This document shows positions 33,345-44,504 of a stretch of 64,000 nucleotides of DNA, in pieces. The notes under the pieces were generated by a model that was given only the letters and a program-made list of their open reading frames with translations, searched no databases and was not told the origin of the DNA. The translations under genes and the position numbers were made by a program. Position 1 is the stretch's first letter. Each line of letters opens with the position of its first letter. The DNA comes from Omphiscola glabra (Eukaryota > Mollusca > Gastropoda > Lymnaeidae), in contig OZ024810.1 of NCBI GenBank assembly GCA_964017045.1, positions 401,611 through 465,610 of the forward strand, read 5' to 3'.

Positions 33345-34006
33345 AATTAAGGCCGCCATTGCATAGTAGATGGGACGTTCACACACTGAGGTCGTCATTG
33401 TGTAGTAGAAGGGAAGTTCACACATTGAGGTCGTCATTTTTTAGTAGAAGGGAAGTTCACACATTGAGGTCGTCATTGTGTAGTAGAAGGGAAGTTCACA
33501 CATTGAGGTCGTCATTTTTTAGTAGAAGGGAAGTTCACACATTGAGGTCGTCATTTTTTAGTAGAAGGGAAGTTCACACATTGAGGTCGTCATTTTTTAG
33601 TAGAAGGGAAGTTCACACATTGAGGTCGTCATTGTGTAGTAGAAGGGAAGTTCACACATTGAGGTCGTCATTTTTTAGTAGAAGGGAGGTTCACACATTG
33701 AGGTCGTCATTGTGTAGTAGAAGGGAAGTTCACACATTGAGGTCGTCATTTTTTAGTTGAAGGGACGTTCACACATTGAGGTCGTCATTTTTTAGTAGAA
33801 GGGACGTTCACACATTGAGGTCGTCATTTTTTTAGTAGAAGGGACGTTCACACATTGAGGTCGTCATTGTTTAGTAGAAGGGACGTTCACACATTGAGGT
33901 CGTCATTTTTTAGTAGAAGGGACGTTCACACATTGAGGTCGTCATTTTTTAGTAGAAGGGACGTTCACACATTGAGGTCGTCATTGTTTAGTAGAAGGGA
34001 CGTTGA
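33345..34006. repeat. Minisatellite, 39-bp unit, about 17 copies
   Basis: TTCACACATTGAGGTCGTCA recurs every 39 bp, followed by TTTTTTAGTAGAAGGGAAG or TTGTGTAGTAGAAGGGACG. Upstream units use GGGAAG, downstream ones GGGACG, a gradient along the array. One copy has an extra T (near 33826). Confidence 0.96.
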
Positions 34007-34019
34007 CGTATCTCAGCCG

Positions 34020-34100
34020 AAGTTGTTTGTTTCATAGCTAGTAGATTCATAACATACGGGGGACTGCGTTCAATCCTCGTGAAGGAAATACTAAAACAAG
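34020..34100 (+). other. Weak tRNA-like / SINE-head candidate
   Basis: CATAGCTAGTAGATTCATAA, then about 14 bp later GCGTTCAATCCTCG. The second piece resembles a pol III B box (GTTCRANYCC) and the first loosely an A box. Arms do not pair well, so it is at best a decayed tRNA-derived SINE. Confidence 0.2.
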
Positions 34101-34267
34101 AAATTTGATAGCTTGAAAGTGATAGGGAAAGACCCCACCTCCCACCACACAAAAACAGGACAAATCAAATTATAAGAGGGCAATCAAACGAACCTCGGCG
34201 GACAAAAGTAATAAACAACAATGAATAAGCGATGTAAATTTAAAGACCCGTCATTATTTTCTTTCTC

Positions 34268-34788
34268 TGAGACTACAGTTTAGTATGACGGGACAACTTT
34301 CTCAAAGACTACAGTTGAGTGTGAGGGGACAATTTTCTCTGAGACTACAGTTGAGTATGACGGGACAACTTTCTCTGAGACTACAGTTGAGTATGACGGG
34401 ACAACTTTCTCTGAGACTACAGTTGAGTATGACGGGACAACTTTCTCTGAGACTACAGTTTAGTATGACGGGACAACTTTCTCTGAGACTACAGTTGAGT
34501 GTGAGGGGACAACTTTCTCTGAGACTACAGTTGAGTATGACGGGACAACTTTCTCTGAGACTACAATTGAGTATGACGGGACAACTTTCTCTGAGACTAC
34601 AGTTGAGTGTAACGGGACAACTTTCTCTGAGACTACAGTTGAGTATGACGGGACAACTTTCTCTGAGACTACAGTTGAGTGTGACGGGACAACTTTCTCT
34701 GAGACTACAGCTGAGTGTGACGGGACTACTTTCTCTGAGACTGCCGTGGAGTGTGACGGGACAACTTTCTCCGAGATACACTGTCTTA
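34268..34788. repeat. Minisatellite, 36-bp unit, about 14 copies
   Basis: CTTTCTCTGAGACTACAGTT then GAGTATGACGGGACAA recurs every 36 bp, with GTGTGACGGG and GTGTGAGGGG variants. Twelve-residue periodic frames on both strands are by-products. Confidence 0.96.
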
Positions 34789-34854
34789 TTCAATGTTAAC
34801 AACTAAACACGTGGTTTTGTTGATTGAATGTGCCGAGATGTTCTCTGATGTGGC

Positions 34855-34970
34855 CAATTCGAGGGAGATTACCAATTCGAGGGAGATTACCAATTCGAGG
34901 GAGATTACCAATTCGAGGGAGATTACCAAATTAAGGGAGATTACCAATTTGAGGGAGATTATCAATTTTC
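34855..34970. repeat. Short tandem repeat, 18-bp unit, about 6 copies
   Basis: TTCGAGGGAGATTACCAA repeats, changing to TTAAGGGAG and TTGAGGGAG at the right edge. Confidence 0.94.
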
Positions 34971-34974
34971 TATG

Positions 34975-35112
34975 ACATATATGACATCTAGTTGACATCT
35001 AATTGACATCTAGTTGACATCTAGTTGACATCTAGTTGACATCTAGTTAACATCTTGTTGGCACCTTGTTGACATCTGTTGACATCTAGTTTACATCTAG
35101 TTGACATCTATT
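34975..35112. repeat. Short tandem repeat, 11-bp unit, about 12 copies
   Basis: ACATCTAGTTG repeats with small changes (AATTG, TTAACATC, GGCACCTTG). Confidence 0.93.
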
Positions 35113-35267
35113 GCTTCAGAACAATATAAGAAGCAAACTAAGAACAGATGTTGGTATACAAAAGATTAACTGACCTTGATTTGATCTGAAGTTTAAACAA
35201 ACACAAGAGACCGGATGTCTACTGGCACAAATATTAATCTCCCACGTCACCGTACGAACCACGGAGA

Positions 35268-35465
35268 AATATCCTTCCAGTATCTTGTCTTGTGAGGACA
35301 CCGCACCACTATCTTCAGAGTATCTTGTCTTGTGAAGACACCGCACCACTATCTTCACAGTATCTTGTCTTTTGAGGACACCGCACCACTATCGTCACAG
35401 TATCTTGTCTTGTGAGGACACCGCATCACTATATTCACAGTATCTTGTCTTTTGAGGACACCTCC
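35268..35465. repeat. Tandem repeat, 40-bp unit, 5 copies
   Basis: TATCTTGTCTTGTGAGGACA begins at 35281, 35321, 35361, 35401 and 35441, each followed by CCGCACCACTAT. Confidence 0.95.
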
Positions 35466-35724
35466 CCCACACACACAAAGTAAGGCTAAACTAGTCTTAT
35501 GGGTGCTTTGGAGAATTAGCGACTCTTTTTGTGGGGCGTCGTCACTGATACTGCTTGGCTCTTTCAGGGTGTTTCTGGAATTAGTCACCATTTTGGGATC
35601 GCGGGGGAGGGGGGGGGGGAAGAAGCTTGTTCTTAGATTACTTTTTTTTTGTTTTGAAGATATTCATATGTGTTTGTGGAGTCTTTAGCATTAATCCCTG
35701 GTATTCATGTTATTATTATTATTA

Positions 35725-36335
35725 CAGTGGTCTTATATAGCGTAGTACCCCAGCCTGGGCTCAGTGGTCTTTTATAGCGTAGTACCCAGCCTAGTGCTCA
35801 GTGGTCTTATATAGCATAGTACCCCATCCTAGGGCTCAGTGGTTTTATATAGCGTAGTATCCCAGCCTAGGGCTCAGTGGTCTCATATAGCGAAGTACCC
35901 CAGCCTAGGACTGGGTTCATCGCGTTTCACATACAAATATTAGCAAACATAATCATGACATAAAAAAATAACATGCATTTCTTTAGTTAAAAAACAGCTG
36001 TGCAAAAACAAAACAAAAACAATTGTATTTTCACCCCACCCATTCCAGAACTATTTACATGTCAAGAAATGGACGACGGCCAGCAGCATCGATTATCGGT
36101 CAGAGTGGGGACTCAGTCGGGGTAGTAGAGTTTAAAGAGATGTGTTTTGAGTGCAGTTTTGAAGGCCTTGATTGTCGGTATATTGCGGATGTGTAGTGGG
36201 AGAGAATTCCATTGTTTGGGGGCGCAGAAATGGAAAGATCGTTCACCATATTATGTTTTAATGCGTGTATTGGGAATGGACAGAATAACCGTGTCTGTGG
36301 AGGAGCGAAGCTGTCGAAAGGGTGAATAGACAGAA
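35725..36335 (+). mobile_element. Dispersed repeat with its own 5' segment tandemly amplified
   Basis: CAGTGGTCTTATATAGCGTA with GTACCCCAGCCTAGGGCT forms five ~37-bp copies (35727-35907). It is followed by a long low-copy-looking body: ACAAAACAAAAAC, GTCAGAGTGGGGACTCAG, AGAGATGTGTTTTGAGTGCA, GAGAGAATTCCATTGTTTGG and GGGGCGCAGAAATGGAAAGA. I recognise the general style of this body from metazoan interspersed repeats, but I cannot name a family. It has a 60-codon frame at 36147-36329 with no clear protein motif. Confidence 0.5.
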
Positions 36336-36952
36336 AAAAGTTCGGTTAGATATTATATAGGAAAGGCAGAAATCAGCGAAAAAGTTATGGCAGAGAACTT
36401 GTAAAAATACAAAGCTGTCTCAGAAACCTCAGCTGAACAAGACACAAGATACAAGGCACTCGATGACATAATTAGAGAAATTGAAGGAGACAACTTCAGT
36501 TACTTGGTCTGAATGTCCTCGGAGGAGTATCTTATATCGGAAAAGTCGGGCGTGCTATTATCTCAAATGAGCTTTTAATGACCTATGTAAGTCGGACGTG
36601 CTTTTATCTAAAATGACCTTTTAATGACCTATGAACGTCAATCAATGTTGTTGTGTTTTAAATAAATATATTTTTATGTTTATTTTAGTGGTTTTCCTAA
36701 TCACCGAAACTCATTTCCTAAATTATTTTTGTTCAAAGCTGAAGTAATCGACATAGTTTACCGGCTGTCTAGTCTGGTGTCGGCACCAGTAAAAAGACCG
36801 CCGATTACCGACAGAAAGAATAATCCGGCAATTTCACGTAATCGACTTTTCCCTTAAATTAGAATAATGAAATGGGGGCGATATTCCCGATGTATTCCCC
36901 GTGTATTCCCTGTGTGCCTTAAACATGTTTTAACGAACTTGAAATGTATTCT
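36336..36952. other. Unique sequence with a small duplication
   Basis: GTCGGGCGTGCTATTATCTC / GTCGGACGTGCTTTTATCT with AAATGA and TTTTAATGACCTATG occurs twice at 36546 and 36591. The rest is AT-rich and unrecognised. Confidence 0.5.
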
Positions 36953-36954
36953 GG

Positions 36955-37112
36955 TTCTTTCCATTCTGCTATTTGGCAAGTCCAGGGGGTGGTCTTGTCT
37001 CCATTCTGTTATATGACAAGTCCAGCGATGGTATTGTCTCCGTTCTGTTATATATCACAAGTCCAGCGGTGGTCTTGTCTCCGTTCTATTATATGACAAG
37101 TCCAGGGAGGGT
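36955..37112. repeat. Tandem repeat, ~41-bp unit, about 4 copies
   Basis: CTCCATTCTGTTATATGACA with AGTCCAGGGGTGGTCTTGT recurs. Confidence 0.9.
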
Positions 37113-37194
37113 CTTTTGGGCTGAAATTTTTAGGGACTTATTGCGACCCTCCCTGTTAGGATTGAAACATGATCCCTGGGTTTGCTCTGGTTAG

Positions 37195-37690
37195 GGACTC
37201 TTATGTCCACTGGTCTGTCAGTGTCCACTAGTATTTCAATGTCCTTATAGTCTGTCAATGTCCACTTTTCTGAATATGTCCATTTGTGTATCCATGTCTA
37301 TTCTTCTGGTCTGACTATATCCACCAGTCTGTCAATATCCACTTTCTGTCCATATCCACTAGTCGGTACATGTCCACATGACTGTCAATGTCCACTAGTC
37401 TGACCATGGTTCACTGGTCTATGTCCACTAGTCTATTCATTTCTACTGGTCGTGAGCTTGGATATTGTCTGTGTCCAGTGGTCTATGTCAATTGGTCTGT
37501 CTTTGTACACTGGTCTTTCTAAGTCCACTAGTCTGTCTATGTCTAATAGTGTGTCCATGTCCACTAGACTGTCAATGTACACTAGTATGTCCATGTCCAC
37601 TGGTCTATGTCCCCTTGTCAGTCCTTTTCCATTGGTCTGTCTATGTCCATTGGGATGTCTGTCTATGTCTAATTGTTTGTCCATGTCTGT
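37195..37690. repeat. Degenerate short repeat built on GTCCACTAGTCTGTC
   Basis: GTCCACTAGTCTGTCAAT-like units of about 18-20 bp recur with heavy divergence, including ATGTCCACTGGTCT and TGTCCATGTCTGTA. Confidence 0.88.
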
Positions 37691-37744
37691 ATTTGTCATT
37701 TCCCCTAGCAATTATTTGATATTTCGCCCAAGCACATTGGAATA

Positions 37745-38412
37745 ATTCCCCACTCATATATTTGGTATTTTCCTGCCCACTCAGATATTTGGTCTTTTCC
37801 TGCCCACTCTTACATTTGGTCTTTTCCTGCCCACTCAGATATTTGGTCTTTTCCTGCCCACTCTTACATTTGGTCTTTTCCTGTCCACTCTTACATTTGG
37901 TCTTTTCCTGCCCACTCATACATTTGGTCTTTTCCTGCCTACTCATACATTTGGTCTTTTCCTGCCTACTCATACATTTGGTCTTTTCCTGCCTACTCAT
38001 ACATTGGTCTTTTCCTGCCTACTCATACATTTGGTCTTTTCCTGCCTATAGATACATTTGGTATTTTCCTGCCTACTCATACATTTGGTCTTTTCCTGCC
38101 TATAGATACATTTGGTATTTTCCTGCCTACTCATACATTTGGTATTTTCCTGCCTACTCATACATTTGATCTTTTTCCTGCCTACTCATACATTTGGTCT
38201 TTTCCTGCCTACTCATACATTTGGTATTTTCCTGCCTACTCATAATTTTTTTCTTTTCCTGCCTACGCATACATTTGGTCTTTTCCTGCCTACTCATACA
38301 ATTGGTATTTTCCTGCCTACTCATACATTTGGTCTTTTCCTGCCTACGCATACATTTGGTCTTTTCCTGCCTACTCACACAATTGTTCTTTTCCTGCCTA
38401 CTCAAGCATTTC
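37745..38412. repeat. Minisatellite, ~27-bp unit, about 24 copies
   Basis: CTTTTCCTGCCTACTCATAC with ATTTGGT recurs every 26-27 bp. Early copies have GCCCACTCTTAC or CTCAGATA; later ones have GCCTACTC. The change along the array records its growth. Confidence 0.95.
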
Positions 38413-38563
38413 TGCTTATTCTGCCTGCCACCTGAAACATAATTTAATATTTTTGATAATAGCAGTTATCAACCTCCCCACGCCCCCCCACCCACGTCAA
38501 AACCCGAGGTAGTCCGAGAGATAATTGGCCTTGTGAGATGTAACACATGTTTGTCTCCCATAG

Positions 38564-38652
38564 ATAGTTGTGGATGAGCTGCCCGAGATGACGAGGCAAT
38601 TTGGAGGGTTTCAAACAATCCTGTTCAATGAGTTATATTTTGGTGACAAGGA
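38564..38652 (+). CDS. Candidate internal protein-coding exon (89 bp)
   Basis: A short complex segment sits between a splice-acceptor-like TTTGTCTCCCATAG (ending 38563) and a consensus donor GTGAGT (38653-38658). One frame translates through it with no stop and natural-looking composition: IVVDELPEM, TRQFGGFQT, ILFNELYFGDK. In this frame the next codon across the donor would be a stop (GAG TGA), so a real exon must end at the donor. Neighbouring DNA is non-repetitive, unlike most of the window. I do not recognise the protein. An 89-bp length is not a multiple of three, normal for an internal exon with split codons. It could be one exon of a large gene whose introns fill this window, or chance. 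The flanking signals are visible; the coding claim is inference. Confidence 0.4.
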
Positions 38653-38658
38653 GTGAGT

Positions 38659-39840
38659 TGGGCTGATTTATGGATTGGGGGGAGGGGTGTAGGGGGCTTT
38701 GGAGAATGATCTTTATTTTTTTAAATTACATATTTATCAATTTGGAAACTATTTTCCCTTTGTAACCTGAAAAAATTAGTTTAAGCCGTTTCCTAAACTC
38801 TACCGAGTTCGGCGATAGTTACTCCCCCTAGACACTGCGATAGTTACTCCCCCTAGACACGAAGGCGTAAACACCACGGAAACACGTGTTGGACAAAGTC
38901 CTTGAAATATGTTAAAAACAGATTGCTTAGTCCAGGTTAGTTGTGAATCCGACCTGGTCCATTGTGTTTAGTCGAACGTTTCTGTTAAGTCCACTGAATA
39001 TTGATTAGCAACCGGCGGACAGGGATTGGGTGGGGGGGGGGGTAAACTAACGAATGCTAGAATCTCGCACAGGGTGTCGTCCGTTTATTGAATTCTTGGG
39101 GAATCAACCGGTGACATGTTATCATGGACCGACGACTGGTCATGTTTTCATTTAGGGACGGTTGGTCTGGTTTCCGTTACCGATCGCTGGCCCTTGTTTC
39201 AATTACTGACCACGCATTCCGTGCCATGTACTGACCACTAGACTAATCGAGGTTTCATTTACTGACCACTGGACTAGTTCCAATAATTGATTTCTGATCT
39301 AGCTTTATTAGTTGAATATACTGACAACTGGACTATTTGTACATTCTTATCACTTGTTTAGTTTATATACTGACCACTAGTCTCATTTTATATACTGAAA
39401 ATGGGCAGTTTCATTTAAAATTGATCTACACAAGTATTTAACATGACCCAGCTGCTGGGGTAAACAGGTGCCTGGAGGCTACTAAATGACGTTTTAGATC
39501 CGGAAGTTAAATTAAGAGATGGAGAGAATATATGAGAGGATAGATATTAGGGATTGGGATAATATATTAATGGCTATTCGTACCCGGGTATCAGAAGTGA
39601 GAGGTTAAGATTAAAAAGCTATTTAAAATAGTATGGTTGGGTTTGTAAGACAAAATGAAGTATCAAATAAAAGATAATTGAATGGACTATACGTTTGTAA
39701 ACTTAATTCTTCAGTTTAACCAAAATAAACTACCACAAATGACATCCGAATAGCATTAGTCAAAATGGACCCGGACACGCAGCGCCGCCATTCGCACCCG
39801 GGTTCCATTAGACTCAATGTGCTGAGACCCAGGTCGGTCC
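38659..39840. other. Unique sequence with a degenerate TACTGACCACT repeat
   Basis: GATAGTTACTCCCCCTAGACAC occurs twice at 38813 and 38837. Near 39180-39400 TACTGACCACTGGACTAG-like phrases recur about every 25-35 bp. A G-run lies near 39032-39042. No gene. Confidence 0.5.
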
Positions 39841-39949
39841 ATGCCATGGAATTCTTGTGCTATTCTTTATTATCCCATTTCATTCAGTTCTTCTCTTGAC
39901 TTTTATCATAGAGTCCTCCATCACCGCCACCACCCCTACCACTCCATCA

Positions 39950-40125
39950 CCATCCCTCCTCCACCACGTCCACCACGTCCACCACCTCCATCACCTCCAC
40001 CACCTCCATCACCTCCATCACCTCCATCACCTCCACCACCATCACCACCTCCACCACGTCCATCACCTCCACCACCTCCATCACCTCCATCACCTCCACC
40101 ACCTCCACCACCTCCACCTTTTCCT
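39950..40125. repeat. CACCTC-rich simple repeat
   Basis: CACCTCCAT, CACCTCCAC and CACGTCCAC units of 9 bp repeat. The reverse strand is a GGT/GGA-rich tract that would read as poly-glycine. Confidence 0.95.
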
Positions 40126-40324
40126 TCCAGATCTGTCCATCTATTCCTCATGTATCGTACGTTGTCTAAATATATATATTTTTTGACTGAAATACATTAT
40201 CATCAAGACCATCTTCAAGTTTATATTCAAGATCATAGTCAAGATCATCGTTGCTTCTGTCATTCTTCTAAATCTATACTTTGGCCCAGACAACTCAATC
40301 CTATAAATCTGTTCATCTGTAGTT

Positions 40325-42138
40325 CTGTCATTTTTCTACATTCACCGCCTTTCTGTCATTCTTCTACATTCACCGCCTTTCTGTCATTCTTCTACATTCA
40401 CTTCTCTGTCATTCTTCTACATTCACTTCTCTGTCATTCTTCTATCTTCACTGCCTTTCTGTCATTTTTCTACATTCACTGCCTTTCTGTCATTTTTTCT
40501 ACATTCACCGCCTTTCTGTCATTTTTCTACATTCACCGCCTTTCTGTCATTCTTCTACATTCACTTCTCTGTCATTCTTCTACATTCACTGCCTTTCTGT
40601 CATTCTTCTACATTCACCGCCTTTCTGTCATTCTTCTACATTCACTTCTCTGTCATTCTTCTACATTCACTGCCTTTCTGTCATTTTTCTACATTCACCG
40701 CCTTTCTGTCATTCTTCTACATTCACTTCTCTGTCATTCTTCTACATTCACAGCCTTTCTGTCATTCTTCTACATTCACTTCTCTGTCATTCTTCTATCT
40801 TCACTGCCTTTCTGTCATTTTTTCTACATTCACAGCCTTTCTGTCATTCTTCTACATTCACTTCTCTGTCATTCTTCTATCTTCACTGCCTTTCTGTCAT
40901 TTTTTCTACATTCACTGCTTTCTGTCATTCTTCTACATTCACTTCTCTGTCATTCTTCTACATTCACTGCCTTTCTGTCATTTTTTCTACATTCACCGCC
41001 TTTTTGTCATTCTTCTACATTCACTTCTCTGTCATTCTTCTACATTCACTTCTCTGTCATTCTTCTACATTCACTTCTCTGTCATTCTTCTACATTCACT
41101 GCCTTTCTGTCATTTTTTCTACATTCACTGCCTTTCTGTCATTCTTCTACATTCACTTCTCTGTCATTCTTCTACATTCACTGCCTTTCTGTCATTTTTT
41201 CTACATTCACCGCCTTTCTGTCATTCTTCTACATTCACTTCTCTGTCATTCTTCTACATTCACTGCCTTTCTGTCATTTTTTCTACATTCACTGCCTTTC
41301 TGTCATTTTTTCTACATTCACTGCCTTTCTGTCATTCTTCTACATTCACTTCTCTGTCATTCTTCTACATTCACTTCTCTGTCATTCTTCTACATTCACC
41401 GCCTTTCTGTCATTCTTCTACACTCACTGCTTTTCTGTCATTTTTCTACATTCACTGCCTTTCTGTCATTCTTCTACATTCACTGCCTTTCTGTCATTTT
41501 TCTACATTCACCGCCTTTCTGTCATTTTTCTACATTCACCGCCTTTCTGTCATTCTTCTACATTCACTTCTCTGTCATTCTTCTACATTCACTGCCTTTC
41601 TGTCATTCTTCTACATTCACTGCCTTTCTGTCATTTTTTCTACATTCACCGCCTTTCTGTCATTCTTCTACATTCACTTCTCTGTCATTCTTCTACATTC
41701 ACTGCCTTTCTGTCATTTTTTCTACATTCACCGCCTTTCTGTCATTCTTCTACATTCACTTCTCTGTCATTCTTCTATCTCCACTGCCTTTCTGTCATTT
41801 TTTCTACATTCACTGCCTTTCTGTCATTTTTTCTACATTCACTGCCTTTCTGTCATTTTTTCTACATTCACTGCCTTTCTGTCATTCTTCTACATTCACT
41901 TCTCTGTCATTCTTCTACATTCACTGCCTTTCTGTCATTTTTTCTACATTCACTGCCTTTCTGTCATTCTTCTACATTCACTTCTCTGTCATTCTTCTAC
42001 ATTCACTGCCTTTCTGTCATTTTTTCTACATTCACCGCCTTTCTGTCATTCTTCTACATTCACTTCTCTGTCATTCTTCTACATTCACTGCCTTTCTGTC
42101 ATTTTTTCTACATTCACTGCCATTCTGTCATTCTTGTC
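40325..42138. repeat. Minisatellite, mixed 25/28/29-bp units, about 67 copies
   Basis: CTGTCATTCTTCTACATTCA is the core. Linkers are CTTCT (25 bp), CTGCCTTT or CCGCCTTT (28 bp), and T-run variants (28-29 bp). Linker types recur in clusters such as 25-28-29, suggesting higher-order blocks. No unit has a stop, so a 766-codon forward frame crosses the whole array though unit lengths shift frame; another frame is open for 386 codons. I consider these non-coding. Confidence 0.95.
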
Positions 42139-42530
42139 TAAATATGTTTGCCTCTACGACCTGACACCATTTTGTGTTTCGATGTCCACAATCGATTGGT
42201 CCAGGTCAAGCTGTCACCAGCAATTGTGGCTTATTTCGCGATTATATTTCTTTCATGGCGACTTTGAGCACCGTGACCCATCTTTGAGCTCCATGGCCCA
42301 CCTTTGAGCTCCATGGTCCGCCTTTGAGCTTCGTGGCCCGCCTTTGTGCTCCTAGCCCCCGGAACAATGTACCTGGTGCACCCACCACTTCTAAGGCCTA
42401 GTCACACATCACACGTGTTGAGATCCTTTGCAATTGATAACAGTGTAAAAACGTTAAAAAACCCGATCTAATAATTTGTTATTAAAACTACCTGAAAAGC
42501 TGTACAGGTGGGCAGAAATGAACATTATCT
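42139..42530. other. Mostly unique sequence with a 20-bp quadruplicate
   Basis: CTTTGAGCTCCATGGCCCAC-like units recur four times at 42265-42345. Confidence 0.6.
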
Positions 42531-42534
42531 CAAT

Positions 42535-43845
42535 TCATTGACTCACTTCATCGGTTCACTTCATTGGTTCACTTCATTGACTCTCTTCATTGGTTCACTT
42601 CAATGACTCACTTCATTGGTTCACTTCATTGACTCACTCCATTGACTCACTTCATTGGCTCACTTCATTGGCTCACTTCATTGACTCACTTCATTGGCTC
42701 ACTTCATTGACTCACTTCATTGGTTCACTTCATTGACTCACTTCATTGACTCACTGCATTGACTCACTTCGTTGACTCACTTCATTGGTTCACTTCAATG
42801 GCTCACTTCATTGACTCACATCATTAGCTCACTTCATTGACTCACTTCATTGGCTCACTTCATTGAGTCACTTCATTGGCTCACTGCATTGACTCACTTC
42901 GTTGACTCACTTCATTGGTTCACTTCAATGGCTCACTTCATTGACTCACATCATTAGCTCACTTCATTGACTCACTTCATTGGCTCACTTCATTGAGTCA
43001 CTTCATTGGCTCACTTCATTGGCTCACTTCATTGGGTCACTTCATTGGCTCAATTCATTGGCTTAATTCATTGGCTGACTTCATTGGGTCACTTCATTGG
43101 CTCACTTCATTGACTCACTTCATTGGCTCACTTCATTTGCTCACTTCATTGGCTCACTTCATTTGGTTACTTCAATGACTCACTTCATTGGCTCACTTCA
43201 TTGGCTCACTTCATTGGCTCACTTCATTGGCTCACTTCATTGGCTCAATTCATTGGCTTAATTCATGGGGTCACTTCATGGGCTCAATTTATTGACTCAC
43301 TTCATGGCTCACTTCATTGTCTCACTTCATTGGCTTAATTCATTGGCACACTTCATTGGCTCCATTTATTGACTCACTTCATTGGCTCATTTCATTGGCT
43401 CAATTCACTGGTTCACTTCATTGACTCATTTCATTTGCTCACATCATTGGCTCACTTCATTGACTCACTTCATTGGCTCACTTCATTGGCTAACTTTATT
43501 TGCTCACTTCATTGGTTCACTTCATTGGCTCACTTCATTGTCTCACTTCATTGGCTTAATTCATTGGCGCACTTCATTGGCTCCATTTATTGACTCACTT
43601 CATTGGCTCATTTCATTGGCTCAATTCACTGGTTCACTTCATTGACTCATTTCATTTGCTCACTTCATTGGCTCACTTCATTGACTCACTTCATTGGCTC
43701 ACTTCATTGACTCATTTCATTGGCTCACTTCATTGGTTAACTCTAATGACTCACTTCATTGGTTCACTTCAATGAATCACTTCATTTGTTCATTTCTTTT
43801 GTTCACTTCATTGAATCTTTTTATTGACTCTCTTCAATGGCTTAA
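42535..43845. repeat. 13-bp satellite, about 100 units, with higher-order repeats
   Basis: TTCATTGGCTCAC and TTCATTGACTCAC are the main forms. Rare markers show larger periods. TCACTGCATTGACTCACTTC occurs at 42751 and 42881, 130 bp apart (10 units). CTCACTTCATTGGCTTAATT followed by CATTGGC occurs at 43321 and 43542, 221 bp apart (17 units). Two separate block duplications therefore shaped the array. Confidence 0.97.
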
Positions 43846-43971
43846 TTGAAACGCGGCAAACAAAATTAAATTACTTTAAAATGAGGGCACAAAAAAAAAG
43901 ATATTGGTTCGTATTTATCGACTGTTGACCAACATCCGGTTTGTGGGCCCTGTCACCCACCGGGGGCATTG

Positions 43972-44100
43972 CAGGAAGTGGACGCTGTCGCTTGCCAGGG
44001 CATGCAGCTGATTCATCGCCCATTCGAGTTTGTCTCCCCTCTTTCACGAGAGCATCTTATTCACTTGTGGTTTTCTTTTATAAAGGGAGTCAACTCTCGG
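43972..44100 (+). other. Possible coding-like segment, weak
   Basis: After a CATTGCAG, one frame reads EVDAVACQGMQLIHRP then FEFVSPLSREHLIHLW, with mixed composition. The upstream pyrimidine tract is poor, and the frame runs into a GT microsatellite with no clear donor. It may be a decayed exon or chance. Confidence 0.2.
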
Positions 44101-44102
44101 AA

Positions 44103-44133
44103 GTGTGTGTGTGTGTGTCTGTCTGTGTGTGTC

Positions 44134-44170
<37 letters not shown>

Positions 44171-44222
44171 GAGAGGGAGAGAGAGAGGTGGGAGAGGGAT
44201 GGAGGGAGAGAAGGGAGGGTGA
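44103..44222. repeat. GT then GA microsatellite
   Basis: A GT tract (44104-44131) runs into a GA tract with GGGA interruptions (to about 44220). Open frames on both strands come from this composition. Confidence 0.97.
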
Positions 44223-44283
44223 AGTACTTCTTACGGGCGACTGAAATGATCATTCTTACGTTTGGTCTTTTTTGTCTCTGTCA

Positions 44284-44440
44284 AGGGCCGCATGGAAAGG
44301 GAGAGGGGTGAAGGGGCACTCACCTGGGGTTAGGGGGGGGGGTGTCAACATCGTCTTTAGATTGGACCGTTATAGTGAATTAAACAAGAAAATCCTGTGT
44401 ACTTTACATAGACAAGGGTCGCCACAATCGTCTTTCTACT
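44284..44440 (+). mobile_element. Dispersed repeat family, copy 2 of 2
   Basis: AAGGGCCGCATGGAAAGGGA, GGGGCACTCACCT, a G-run, GTCAACATCGTC, AGATTGGACCGTTATAG, GAATTAAAC and GACAAGGGTCGCCACAATC appear in the same order as at 29170-29303. Divergence is substantial and the G-run is specific to this copy. Confidence 0.6.
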
Positions 44441-44504
44441 GTTATTGCTTCTATATACTGAGTGAAGCCATTTTGAGACTTCACACCCGTACCCGCTTTT
44501 CTTC

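Noticed and set aside
34302..34802. 166-codon reverse frame in the 36-bp array
   Set aside because: Both strands are open because 36 is divisible by three and the unit lacks stops in these frames.
39841..42141. 766-codon open frame
   Set aside because: It is a stop-free minisatellite whose unit lengths shift frame. A second frame is open as well, and there is no conserved domain or gene context.
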